Source: Auanema rhodensis
Lineage: Eukaryota > Nematoda > Chromadorea > Rhabditida > Rhabditidae
Reading direction: 5' to 3'
Length of the DNA: 64,000 nucleotides
Assembly (NCBI GenBank): GCA_964057225.1
Contig: OZ059897.1
Coordinates: 13,578,001-13,642,000 of the forward strand
Part shown: positions 50,001 to 62,600 of the stretch, piece by piece
How the letters are laid out: every line of letters starts with the position of its first letter
Numbering within the stretch: position 1 is the first letter of the stretch
The notes under the pieces: generated by a model
What the model saw: only the letters and a program-made list of their open reading frames with translations
What the model was told of the DNA's origin: nothing
Database searches by the model: none
Translations under genes and position numbers: made by a program

Positions 50001-53000
50001 CCCTCATTATTCTGTCTCCGTTGAACCGTCATCATGTTGTAACCTAGGATGTAGAAAAAGGCTATCAACATCGTTATACACTACTAGCGACCACCCAACC
50101 ATTCCTAATTAAGCCAAGCGAAAGTTCCACGAAAGTAATTTTCAATCTGATACTTCATGGTTATTCTCCCCTCTTAAACGGAAAGCAATTATTGTCTTCC
50201 TGAAGGTCGTTGACCAATTTCTTGAAAAGCTACTTTTTAAAAATAAATGAGATTAATATAAAAAAATGTCTAACTCAAAAGCTTTTAATTAATTGGTCTG
50301 CTTTCAATTTGAAATCATTGAAATTTCTCCAAGAAACGATAAAAGATAAGAAAGTGCAACAGTCTTTAGACCTCTATTGCTACTCGCTTATTCATATCTA
50401 TTTCAAATTCTGAGAACAGATACGTTTGCAGTTTTTCGTTTCAAGCATTTTCCGGAAAATAATATTTTTATGTCGCTGTATGGAACTACAACCCACCCTC
50501 CCTTTCTCTTAAGTGCATCTCCCAAGTTTATTGTGAGCACAACCTGTGAATTCGTCCTCATCGTATAAGTTTTCAACCTAACTTATCCCAAAGCCTAGAT
50601 AATACACAAAAGCCTAGCTTCACCTCTTCCAATACAATAACGTGCGATCATTAGATGTACTTTGATGTAACTTGTTTTACTCCAAAATCATAAGAATGGT
50701 GTTTTTAATTCTTTTTATAAAACATTCATAAAAAAGAACAATTTGAATGTCAGCAAAAAGAAAATGTTGAGAAAAGAGGAAAGAGTCGAGTTACGCACTA
50801 TATCGAACAGACTGCCAGAGACGCTATGAGACAGTACCGACCCAGGCAAAGTATAAGTAGAAAGAAGAGATGGTGCAAGAAAAGTGCTGAGGGTTTTTCT
50901 GAAAGACAATGAGAGATAGCAGTTAAAACAGACTATGTGAGACAATGGTAATGAGAAAGAGAGTGAAAAGAAGGATCAGATATAGGCAATGTGGCTTACG
51001 AATCGCTTCGTTTTCGTTTCCTCTTTCTCATTTTGATGATATTCTTCCGTATCATATCAATTTTATGTATATGGAATATACATCATTCTTCTTCTAATAT
51101 ATTTCAATAACTTTCATCAACATTTTCTCATTTACATTTTTACAAACATCTTGTCTTTACAGTTTCAATTCATGTTATACCTATTCAAATGTGGAGATTT
51201 GTTAATATGATTAGAACTTTAAGTTAAGAACAGAACGATTGTGTTTGAGAAAAAGGAATAATGAGGAAGATGCACTTTTATACCAACCATACTCTAGAAT
51301 CCAGACGATAACACATTGAGATGATGATGAAAAGACCACCCCAGACGAACGATCATTGGATATGTTCTGACAACGGGCTCGAGTTAGAACAATGGTCAAG
51401 ATGAATGGAAAGCCTAAAGATGCACACAAAATCAAGATAGAATGAGCGAATGTTGATTTTAGACTTTCTAACTCCAGATGTCCATATTCGCTGCCAAGCT
51501 TTTTAGTCAGTAAAAATCTGGTAAATTGTTGACAAGATCATGGTCAGTATTTGAATGAGAGTGGCAAAGGGAATCCTCGTCACGTGAAAAAATGTAGCGT
51601 CCTTTCTCTCCAAAACCATCTACTGCTTTCTATATATGAACCAACTTATTATTTTTCGAAATCTATTATAATCACCCTCGATGTTGAGAGTTTTAGACTA
51701 AATCAGCAATTTTCTAGTTAGATACTTTCAATCTGTACATCTTCAGAGCTGAATTCAAATATGTCTCTGCTACAGAGAGAACCTTGATCATTAAGAACAT
51801 CAATTTCTATCTTTTGCACATGTGACCATAGATAGACGATGAAGATACGAACTATGCCTGCCTCACTACATTGTCAATTCTTTTTACATGCTCAACTAAC
51901 AGTTTTTTTTTTTCAATTCATGCTGATCGTTCAATCCTCTTCTCACTGTACTCTTATGAATCTTCATTACATATATACCTACAGTTGTACCTCTTTTAAC
52001 ACATTTTGTCTTCAGAATCAAGGTTATTGTTCTTACATGCGGCCTCATCTTCGTTTTTTCAACAAGCATTAACAATTTTTTTTGTTTCCGTATCGTTTTA
52101 ACTAGCACTCTGCTCTTTTCACTACACTGTTTGGAATACATTTTTTCATAGTTTGTCTTTTTTTCCTAATCCATTACATATCTTCAATGTTTTTTTCTGG
52201 ACACCTGCTAAACGTTAAAACCGTTTAGTTTTTTAATTTATATTAACATGTAGTTATAAATTCTGGTCAGAATATATTGCGACCTTCACTCTTAGCACTT
52301 TCTTTCTTATTTATAACATACTCCAAATTATTCTTTCTTTACTTATTATGATCATGCTGGTCCCATGATATTCTTTTTCTGTCTTTTTTTTGTGTTATAA
52401 GATAGGCAAAGAATCCTATTCCGCTTTCTTTTCTCCCCCCCCCCTTTTTTTTTCTTCCCCACATCCTGAATCTGAATTGGTTCTCTCCCTTCTTCATAAT
52501 CCGTCTTTCTGATCAGTCATTCTTTCTAACCTTTATCTCTGAATAGTAACCTCTATTGATTGTACCTGTTCCCTAATTCAAATTTCTGGATTTTGATCAG
52601 AACATGACGCATCTTGTATCTCAAATCATATCTTAGGTTCCTAATCCATTATTTAGTTCAACAAAATGTTTATGTTACCATCCTTTATATTTAACCTTTT
52701 AATAGAATTGTATGGGGCCACAAACCATCTGGGTCCAGGTTACCTGTTTTGTTTATGAGGAGAGCCTGGCGAAGCTAAAGACGATATCTAGTTAACCTCA
52801 CCTCTCTTACTCTGTTTTCCAAAGCGCAATAGCTAGGGCTATTTGTAGAGTGAGATTTCCAACACATCAACTCGAAGAGAAATACAGAAATAGAGAAATA
52901 AAAGAGAAGCCATCTAGAAGAGGTCAACGCAGACAGTTGGTTACTCCCTATGACGTCATCATGCCATATATGCTCCAAGTCCTAACAACAGAATTTTCCG

Positions 53001-55084
53001 ATTTGTCTCTCATCCTTCCAAATTATGATAGGTACAGCTTCAAGGTTTTGCCGACAGTGACCCGGACACATTCAAGCATGTTGCATGATGCAATAGTCAT
53101 GCACTTTGCATAAATTTGAAGACATTTGGCTTTTCTTCAGCCGTCGAAAATTTTAATAAGCCCTGCCTTAATGTAACTTTCGTCTATCACATGTTATCTG
53201 ATAATTAGATTAATTTAACAAAACAATTCATTGGGATATTTGCGACAAAAAAAGATTATGAGAAAATGTTAATATGATAATATAAAAGTACAAGTAGGGA
53301 TGGGTGGTCTTTATGTCTCATCTTACAGTACTGATTTGAATGATTTTAATCAATAAGTTTTGACGCAAACTGCTAATTAGAATTGTTAATGAATTCCGGA
53401 ATTTCTAATTTTTTTCTAGTAAAAAAACATCTTTTTAGATGTACAAAATCATTCATTTACTTCCGACGTTTATTTTTGCTCTGTATGTTGAAAATATCTT
53501 AGTCATCCATGAATGTTTTAATTTATTTATCTCAGTCGTCATGTGTTTAGTTTTCTTGAGTAAAGGTCTTGCGGCCAGGTGACATATTGCTAACTAATCT
53601 AAACTCGGTTGAATGTTTGTTACATTTAAAACATAATCATCATTTGTGAACTATGGAGCTCAATAGGTCTCAATCAGGCTAACAACAGGCTCAGTGTGGG
53701 AAAGTTCACTTTTACCACAAACAGGCTAGGACAATGAAATGGACTGAATGCCTCTGGTTATTTCCTCAGCTTATCTATTTTGTTTTCTTTTCGTTTCAAT
53801 TATAAGATTTCTTTTCCTGTTCATCTTATTCTAATATAGCAGTCTAGCTTATTAGCATAGTATTGGACCCGGTTTTTATTCAAATTAACATATTCTTTTA
53901 CTTCTTCACTTATATTTTACGTGAGCATTCCACTCATTTTATTTTTGTTTTTTCCACCATTCGGTTGTGCTCTTTAACAATTTAAGTTATGAGGTAATTA
54001 TCATTTTTTATAGACCGTAGAGAAATCATCACCTGGAAGTAGTGCTCATAACCCTTAGCGTTGTCCTTAATCCAGAAGCCTGGATACTAAAACCAGGTAA
54101 TATCTCATTCTTCTTTTGTATTTGTGTCACTGCGTATCCACCTGTCGGATATGCAATACCATGAATAACTATAGCTAATCTCTTTTTTGTGCTCTATCAA
54201 CTAGAGCTTAGTCATGCAATGAGCTTCAGTTGAGTTGACCACGAGATCTAAAGATAGTCTTTTATAATGACGTCAATTGTTGACAAGAGTCTTTGACAAT
54301 CCCATCAGGTCACTGCGAAGCTCTTGCTCCTGGCATTTATAAGACATTGGTATTAGAGGCAACTGTTAAGAACCTTCGCCAGATCCTCGTATATAGTCAT
54401 TCGGCTTTTGTGTCACTTGACTGCTGCATGAAAGGCCTTTTGTAAAAATGACCGAGACTATTTGCTTTTGGCAGTAGCCACTTGTACACTATAAGGACTC
54501 TAAAAAAAGAGGATTATAGTTGAATCTGGGCTATATTCTACAAAAACTAAGCATGAATTTTTTTTTATAATATTCCTATTAATTAATTCGCAACAAAATT
54601 TAGGATTACTGTTATTCATCATCAACAGTTTTTTATTTTTGCGTATTTGGGAAGTTGTGCAGTTTTCCTACTACGAATTTTACAGTTATTTTTTCCCACG
54701 GTTTAATATATGTAGTTTGATTTATTTATTTATATGTTGTTATTTTCCTAAAAAAAAATATTTTTTTTGAGCAAATTGGAGTCCCTTTTGTCCCGAGTGT
54801 GTACGAGACCTTCTTTCTTTATATAAAGTCAAGAAAAAATGAACTGTACTTAAGTTTAGAGAACTCTAGAATCATTTGCTCTCCTAAACTATATTATTTC
54901 TTATGTCTAGATATCATTAACTAAATTAGTTAAAGATAATTTTAAACGTTTCTGTGAGCACAATTTGTATTATAATTCTTTAGGTTATGGGAACATTTTA
55001 AGATTTCCTAAACTTCTCTTTTCCGTTCTATTTTCTTTAACTTCTCCTTGTACAGATGTTTTATTTAGATATCTCTTTGAGCGT

Positions 55085-55165
55085 ATTGAAGAGGCGGAGT
55101 CTGGCTGCCGGGCCGCCCCCGCTGGAATGGTCTGCTGCCTCCCGCATAACCTGGGTTGTCTTTAG
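55085..55165 (+). promoter_or_regulatory. GC-rich patch upstream of cyclin D
   Basis: A short stretch centred on GCCGGGCCGCCCCCGC (near 55107) is far richer in GC than its surroundings and ends about 230 bases before the cyclin D start. It is a candidate promoter-proximal element. Confidence 0.4.
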
Positions 55166-55325
55166 GGTTGCGAGGACAGGCCGTGTGTCTTAGATGACTA
55201 CACTCATGAACTTCCATTTTTTCATGGAACATTCTACCTCATTATATCTTTTATTCCTCTCTTGTCGCGCTCTTCTGTTTTTTCTATTAATTAAAAGTTT
55301 CTATTGGTTACTCATCTGTTTTTAG

Positions 55326-55392
55326 CCCTCGCCCGAATACAGTCTGTGGTCCTTTAGCAACATCCAAGTTGTAGAAGGTTCCGTCAACTGTC
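55326..55392 (+). other. Cyclin D 5' leader after acceptor-like sites
   Basis: CTGTTTTTAG ends near 55325, with further AG sites at about 55341 and 55356, ahead of tandem ATG codons at 55393 and 55396. Trans-splicing at one of these is likely but not shown. Confidence 0.4.
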
Positions 55393-58300
55393 ATGATGTC
55401 TACTGACGAGTTGGTCTCCTCTCTTAGTTGCACTGAACTTCTCGCTGATTCGCCATCAACATCAAGGTAACTTTCCAAGTGTCTTAGCTCTTTTAACTTA
55501 TTTCTATAGAAACCAGCAACGATCTGAGCATCGTAGGCGTTCCAATCGTATTGTTCTTCAACCTGTAACTAATAAGGTTCTTGGTTCGGTAAGTACTTTG
55601 TTTATTTTCTTCAATTATTCATCACTTCATCTTTAACCTCCTCGTTTTGAAGTCACTTTTGATATCTCAGAAATGTAACTCTTTGTTTGCCCCATACTGT
55701 GATCATATGCCGGCCAGATGTCTTTCTTCAATGGTCTGATTTCTAAGTATATTATGACTATTGATCAAATTTGGTGTATCAAAAGAATAATTCAGAAAAC
55801 CTTAACTAAAAAATAACAACTATCGTTCTACTGATTTCGGTTTCCTATCTCATCATCATCTGGTTCATGTACCTGATTACCATCTTTCTCACTTGGTTAT
55901 TATACTTAGAACATCAGTATACTGATTTTTCTTCTAATCTTATTTGCATCTAACTTAACTGCCATCTATGACCTTTATTTCACTCTGATACGGCTAGTTT
56001 TTCATAGATTGCCAGACACCACAACAATTTTTTCTAATATTTTCTTGTCACTGTTCACATCATGATTTTTGTGTTAAGGCTGTTGTTTCACGGAAGCGCA
56101 CTTCCGCTGATAGTCGTTTGAATACTGCTCAGCATGTTGCTGTTGGAACATTGCCTGATAAGACGCTTGCATCTGACCCTAGAGTCATGGGAAACTTACG
56201 GATTGCTGAAGTAGGATATTAATCAATTTATATATTTCTATTCTGTTATTCGTTTAGACTATGACTACTCTAAATAGCCATTATTTTACCTCTGTCCAAG
56301 ATCATGTTCAGCCTATTCATCGCGAACAAGCTATTGAATGGATTTATGATGTTTCTAAAGTACTGTTCTATATTATTTGTTATCATATTTAATTTACTTC
56401 TTTAGGAGGAAAGATGCGACGCTGACATATTTCCTTTAGCTGTTTCATTAATGGATAGATTTCTTTCGGTTCAAAATATTTTCAAAACTGATATTCAGGT
56501 GTGTGTCCTTCTGTTTAACTTTTACAGAAAATTTGTTACAGGTTTTGGCCGGAGTTTGTTTGTTTATTGCTAGTAAGGTCAAAGCTCCACAGCCCTTGAA
56601 TGCGCAACGAATGTCATACTACACGGATGATAGCGTTCAAGTTCATGACTTCTTGGTAACCTTACAACATAGTATATCTGAAGCATATTTTTTTTAAGGC
56701 ATGGGAGCTTTTAGTTTTGTCACAATTAGACTGGGACATCAACTGTCCTACCGCCTTTGACTTTTTTGACCAACTGTTAGCAAATATGCCATCCTTGGCT
56801 TTTGTTAAAGATGATTTTACTTCAATTATCCACAAGATTCAAAAGAGTTAGTTTCTTTTTTTTTCTCAAAAAACTATCGACCTTCTTAATTCTCGAAATG
56901 GGTGGTATTTTGTGCGAACACAATCTGTTAAGTCTTAAAGACACGAACACCCTGACGATTTTTTTAAAAGTTTTCTTATAATCTATAAATTGCCCTCAAG
57001 CCTTTTTGCCTCTTTTCTTTCTCCCACGGACAGGCATTTTTGGGTCCGGTCCTTAGTCGTGCGACCTAATCGGATACTCTTCTGCCGCATTTCAACGGGT
57101 GGTCCAATTCTGACAATAGGCAAAGTTTTGTGAAAGTGGGCTACGGAGTCTTGTTATAACTTAAAAGGACTCTACGATTATCTATAATCATTAAAACTAG
57201 GCTTCTTCTCATGATCCAGCAGATTCTTACTGTCTATTTACCGTATGCTAACTGAATTAGGGCAGTAAATGCTTACATAAACATTACCATGGCATGACTC
57301 TGTCTCTAATGGAGTTTAGGGTGTTGATGGATGATGTGCTCGTTGTATGATTTGTTTGTTGATTCTAATGCATCTGGGTTAATTTTAAGACTAGGAAAGA
57401 TTATTTAGGTAGAGTTAGTTGTGTCTGACTGGGTTATGTGCTATATAGGAGATAGATGGTTTCGGTTATATTGGACGATGCCCCGCAGAGTTTCCGACCA
57501 CGGCAGCTGCCTGATCTCGCGCACAATGACTGTCGTGTGGCCTGCTTATCATTTTATGCCCGAGATTTGGGTAGTAATGCAAAGTTTCGATTTTTTTAAG
57601 TTGGACGATGTATTTATGAATATCAAAGTATCGGGCAGATATCTTAAGAGTCGTACATCTCGTTTTCGAGCTCTTAATCCTGATCGAAAGAAAATATAAT
57701 TTTAACAAAGCCAATTTTCTTTTGTTGTCTTTCGGTCCAGCTAAATCTTTGTAATTTTGTTCGCTTATATCCGATTACGATCTCACTTGGTATAGTATCT
57801 ACATGTGTGAATCCCGGTTTTTCGACAGCAGCACGTTTATGAACATGACGAACGCGTGCCGAAATATCAGTAATCTCTTGAAGATTTATAGACTCATATG
57901 GCAATATATTGTAGGTCGGTAGACCTGCTATGCGTAGATTTAAATCATAGATGCGGACGAGCACTGTTTTCTGACAGGCTCTGCGGTAGTAAATCATATG
58001 CGATGTAACTTCCCCAAGCCGGGCCTCTTGTTGAACAAGACGGCCGATCTTTGAGTTGACTCTCCTAATGACTATGAGTAACAGAAGTAGTACATCATGT
58101 TATGTAACTGTCAAAGTCATTATTTGTTGCATATATCTTCATAAGGCCAAAAGAATGCGACAGGATGTGTGGAAAGGGAGACTTGGCTAATTTTTTACGT
58201 CTTTGCTTCATAAAACATTATTTTTTGAAGGTCTATTCTTAAAAAAATCATACTGTAGGTTTTTATGATTTTTTTGAATTAGTTTTTCCTGACAAATGGC

Positions 58301-59646
58301 TTGCACATTTTCTATACCCATACTCACACATGTTTTTGAAATTAATGGCAATAGATATAGAGGTTCTTGTCTTCTTTTACCTTTTTGGCCTTCCTTTGAA
58401 AGAACAAAAGGTTATTCTATGTATCTCCCACCTTGTTCTATGTTGATTTTCAACGTAGATGCGCGAACGTAAACTCTCATTTCTTTAGGAGAAAGTGCGT
58501 AAGGAAAGATGCACCCTGGGGGGTGCGTGACGTTGATGACGAAGATTTACGTTTTTCTCTTCTATGTCTAGACTTTTAGTGTCTTTATTCTTAATACGAG
58601 GGACATTCTTTCAATAAGAAGCCTTCTGATCTAATTGAGCGTGGTGATTTCTAAGAGACAAAGATTCTGAGGGCATGCATGGCTCACTGTGAACAACATT
58701 ACCAGAATGATGGCGCAATATACTTGCCTTCGCCCCATTGAGGATAATAACCTCAGTGGTTTTAAATAGGCTAGTATTGTTGCCTGTTGTGACATGCATA
58801 ATTGATTATTTCTCTTCATTCATCATTTCACTCATCAGGCTTTCGCTTGTCTTGTCCAGTCTTGGCATAAGTCAAAACAGTAAGACAATAGAATTAAATT
58901 AGCAACATTGTCTATGTCAAATATTCCAGCGTACTGTATAGTAATGTGATGATTGACGTATAATGTCCACATTTCGATTAATACTTTCCAATTTATTGAA
59001 GGACTTGAAAATCAAATTTATCCGAAGGGGTGCTAGAAATTACACCTTTCTACAGCCGCCTGTGGTACATACCGGTCGTGATAACATCTTAAAGGTGGTC
59101 GGTGTCGCTTGAAACAGTTTTGTAACACCTAAAGTTTTTCCAGTTTTTTTCGAAAGTCCACTTCGAAATGAAAGAAAAAAGAAAAATGTTATTCTCGAAG
59201 CTCATTTTTTTCTTTTCAGATGCTAAACTTGGCATGATGTTTCCATCTCTACAGTGTGCTCTTTCACTAATTTATGCTGTTGAGCGGTATGGCGACCAAA
59301 ACTTAATCAACGAATTTGATTTCGTTCTTCCATATGCCTTAGGCATGGAGAGGGTAAGATATATCTTTTGTAATCTCTCATTGTTTATTTTATTTTCCAG
59401 AAAATCCTGCGTGGATTTGTTCCAATGTTGGAGCGCGCGTTATCAGATGGATCTCATCCTCCTGCAACCTCACCTTGTGCGCCACCAACTTCTTGCCGAA
59501 CCCCTTCCCCTTCTATGTCTTGTCCATTTGTGCCAGCTACTCCTAATAATGACTCTGGATTCTGCTCCGGTGTCAGCTCTCCTGAATCTGCTTGCAAAAA
59601 GGATCTTGACTGCTCTCCTCCTAAGCATGCCAGACTATCATGTTAG
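55393..59646 (+). CDS. cyd-1: D-type G1 cyclin
   Basis: Nine exons: 55393-55466, 55510-55588, 56079-56210, 56258-56359, 56406-56498, 56542-56655, 56699-56846, 59220-59353, 59401-59646; 373 residues. Residues 11-15 read LSCTE, an LxCxE pocket-protein (Rb) binding motif as in D cyclins. The cyclin box follows (about 115-230), with MDRFLS, FIASK and YYTD signatures. Lys172 and Glu201 match the cyclin D1 Lys112/Glu141 pair required for CDK contact. The C-terminal tail is Pro/Ser/Thr/Cys-rich, with TP and SP sites and DSGFCS at 343-348, a DSGxxS phosphodegron. It should activate CDK4/6 and drive G1-S through Rb. Introns are GT-AG and in phase; intron 7 is 2.4 kb. If translation begins at the second ATG the protein loses one residue. 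Confidence 0.95.
57466..58064 (-). CDS. Possible nested antisense two-exon ORF in cyclin D intron 7
   Basis: A 92-93 codon frame on the minus strand (57787-58064; the upper boundary is uncertain) meets a good donor, GTGAGA, in phase 1. After a 46-base gap, TTTAG opens 57466-57740, which continues the frame for 91 codons to a TAA. Composition is richer in GC than flanking introns. The first part contains a Met (SHMIYYRRACQKTVLVRIYD); no domain is recognised. An overlapping plus-strand frame (57421-57699) shows that stop-poor sequence alone can also explain long frames here. No start exon is identified. Confidence 0.3.
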
Positions 59647-62600
59647 CTAGTGCATCTCTTATTCAAGGATCATTCCAAATGTGGAAAAAATAGACTATAC
59701 TTCTGGTCTTAATCAAGTCAATAATTTGAAATAGTCATCCTCGCGAATGCTTTCTTATGTATCTAAGTATTATGCGCAGATAATAGATCAACGGTAATCA
59801 CTTTCTATTTATTTTAGTTTGACATAGCCTACAGGTTAGGCAGTCTCAGACACGCCAAAACTCTAAGCTATAGGTAGCCTAGTCTCAATACTTCTGTCTT
59901 TTAGCAAACGAAATTATCACCGTATAGTAGACACATCATAGCCCACATCTTCATGACATCAGTCATATCATTATCAACATTAGAATTATTATCCGAAACA
60001 TATCTTCATTATCATATTCTTTAGTTGTAACTTTAGTTTTAACTGTATTATGTATTCGTTTTATCATCATCGCGATTTATCTAACGTGTATTTCTGTTCT
60101 ATAGTATGTTGTTAAACTCGGTGTCTTCGTTTGTTTTTATGTTTCCATGCGTTCTCTTCTCTGTGTCCTCGACTGTCTCTTTACTCGGTTTCTAGGCATT
60201 TCCACCTCTAATGAACCCCATGTAAAGTTACTGCCGTAGTGTACAGATCGTGATTAGTCAAAGATTTACTTACATATTGCTCTGTAAATAACGTGTTTTG
60301 TGTTTTATCTTTCTCCTTTTGGCCTGTTCCTCTGGATCTGAGGTGAGGCTCGCCCCCTGTGTATAGCAGCTTCGCGCTAGTATCTCCGGCTTTTGCCTTT
60401 GTTCTTATGAATATCTCTTCTTTCCCAGTATCTCTTTTACCAACTTACCATGTTTGTTATATTTTCGTTGCTCACTTTTATTATTGAATGAATAAATTCC
60501 TACTGACATTCTTTAGTTTTTTTCATAAAATACAAATCACTTGGCACACATGGGATGCGAACTCTAGATAATTAAAGGGCAAATGTCCTGCAAGCGGTCC
60601 GTTGTCTGGTTATTGTCCGATTTTTGTAGCTCATTTAACTCGCCCTCCTTCGACATGAATTTTTCCTCAGTTATTTCCGCCTTTTATATTTTGCCTCATC
60701 ATTGCTATAGGTTTGAATGACGGATGTAAGTCTAAGAAATCCATACCAAGTCTTATAGAAACTAGTTTTTACCCAACTGTCACCCCTAAGAAACTAAATC
60801 GTTAGGCGGCCGTGGTCACTACCACAAACTTTGGTTAAGCCATCTGCGGAAGAAACAAACCAATAGGCAGTTGAAATAAAAAATTTTAAAAAATGACTTC
60901 GTTCTGTGATCATTTCTTTGATCATTCATACTTAGACCAAACTTTGGAGAGTCTGAGTTAAAAAAATGTACAGAGGACGGGAAAAACAGTGAATATAAGA
61001 AAAAGAGTCGTAAAATCCTATAACTAATGAAACTCATCCTAATAAAACATCAACCGATCAGTGTACTTGATGATTTAAAAATGAACAGATGTGGTTGAAA
61101 TAAATCGGCGTGTTGCTCGGATTGAAGTCTGCTCTATTCCACAGAGTATCAATATAATAAAAATATGAGTATTCCCTGTAGAAGACAAATTCTAAAAACA
61201 TATAACTGGAATAACAGTTCGATTCATACATTCTTTCTCTACTTATTATTATTTTTAGCTAGATATGGATCGGCTTTCTGCGGTTACAATTCATAGTTCT
61301 TAGAGTTGTCCTTTAGCGCATGAACATGCCTCATTTGTTACATCGAACACAATGTTTGTTGATATCCTTGACGTCCTGGTACCGACCAGGCTTTCTTTGT
61401 GTATTAGGACTTCTTTGTAGGGCTATCTGTAAAGTGTGCAGAGCAATCGAGCGTATCAGTTGCATTGACTTTGGTAATCTACTGTTTCGTAGGTCATTGA
61501 AATGTCTCTAATTTCTTAAAATGCCAGTCTTATCCACAGGAGTCCCAGTAATGCGGCAACAACGTAACTGGGACGTCATATACGTTGTGTGGGCCACCAA
61601 AGTTGAAATTAGCATGACAAAGGTATTCGACCACACGCATTCTTCAATTTCTACAATTTCTACAACATCTACAACATCTACAACATTTATTCTACATTTT
61701 CCGTGTTCTCTTTCTCTCCTTGGCTGTCGAGACTCGTTTTCGATCTCATAGCCTTTTATAGCGTCTTTGCGAAACAGACGCGCGAAACACCTAGGAATAA
61801 CTACAGGGACCTTTTCTTCTTTTGATCTTATCTCAGTTGCCAGACAACTTTGTCATTAATAATGTATAGTTTGGAATGAGCGTTTGCTTTCGTCTATGAC
61901 AAGATTCATCACAATCTTTCTGTCGCAATCATATTCAGGTCGAGGGAAATTGGCTTCATCTTATTGTTTTACACCGTAAACTACATTCATCAGCAATGAG
62001 CTGTACGTACTCGGTAATATGAGTACAAGAGCCAACCATGCAGTTTTTTACATAGATGGGATGTGATCGGCGTCTTTTTGAACAAAGGAGGGCACGACTC
62101 ACTCTTCATGATGATGGGTTCCCATGGATAAGATGTAGGTATTTTTTAAAACAAACGGCTTCGCAGTGACTGGTACCCCCTTTCCTCCTCATGTTCCTCA
62201 GCAATTTTTTGAATGATCACGATGTATCAAACTTTACCCTGATGATTCAGATTTCTTCAAAGAGCATGGGCTAATGAACATGTACTCTCCAATCACAGTT
62301 CAGCTGTCTCACATAGGTTGGGGTCAATCAAAAATTGCTTGAATACATTGAATTTTGAATGATGGTTACTAAAGGAAGACAATACACATGAAGAGATGGA
62401 TTAGACGTGTTGGCATCTGCTGTTGCTGTTGTGTCCTCATATTTTTGTATCTGGTACTGTATGTGCTGTGAAAGATGAACCAAAAAGAGCCTAATGCACC
62501 TGTTACTTATTCACTTAACAGTATAGTAAGAAAGGGTCGGATAAAATAATTTGGCCGACTATCATAAGTTTGATTCAATGACAATGCATAATAGGTTTTG

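Larger units (their letters stand above)
40183..55325. other. Gene-poor 15 kb region upstream of cyclin D
   Basis: Apart from two orphan coding-like fragments (40867-41058 and 41616-41772) I find no domain-bearing exon, no tRNA and no transposon protein. Open frames up to about 120 codons occur but look like chance, for example in T-rich sequence at 49055-49420. It contains poly-C tracts (44044-44056, 52435-52444), a GGCA repeat near 48765 and mixed-composition blocks that could be regulatory DNA or decayed repeats. Confidence 0.55.

Noticed and set aside
52850-53113. Plus-strand frame with several dibasic sites
   Set aside because: No signal peptide, so a neuropeptide precursor is not supported.
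60545-60565. GATGCGAACTC, like a reversed tRNA T-loop
   Set aside because: No pairing acceptor stem or D arm can be drawn on the minus strand.
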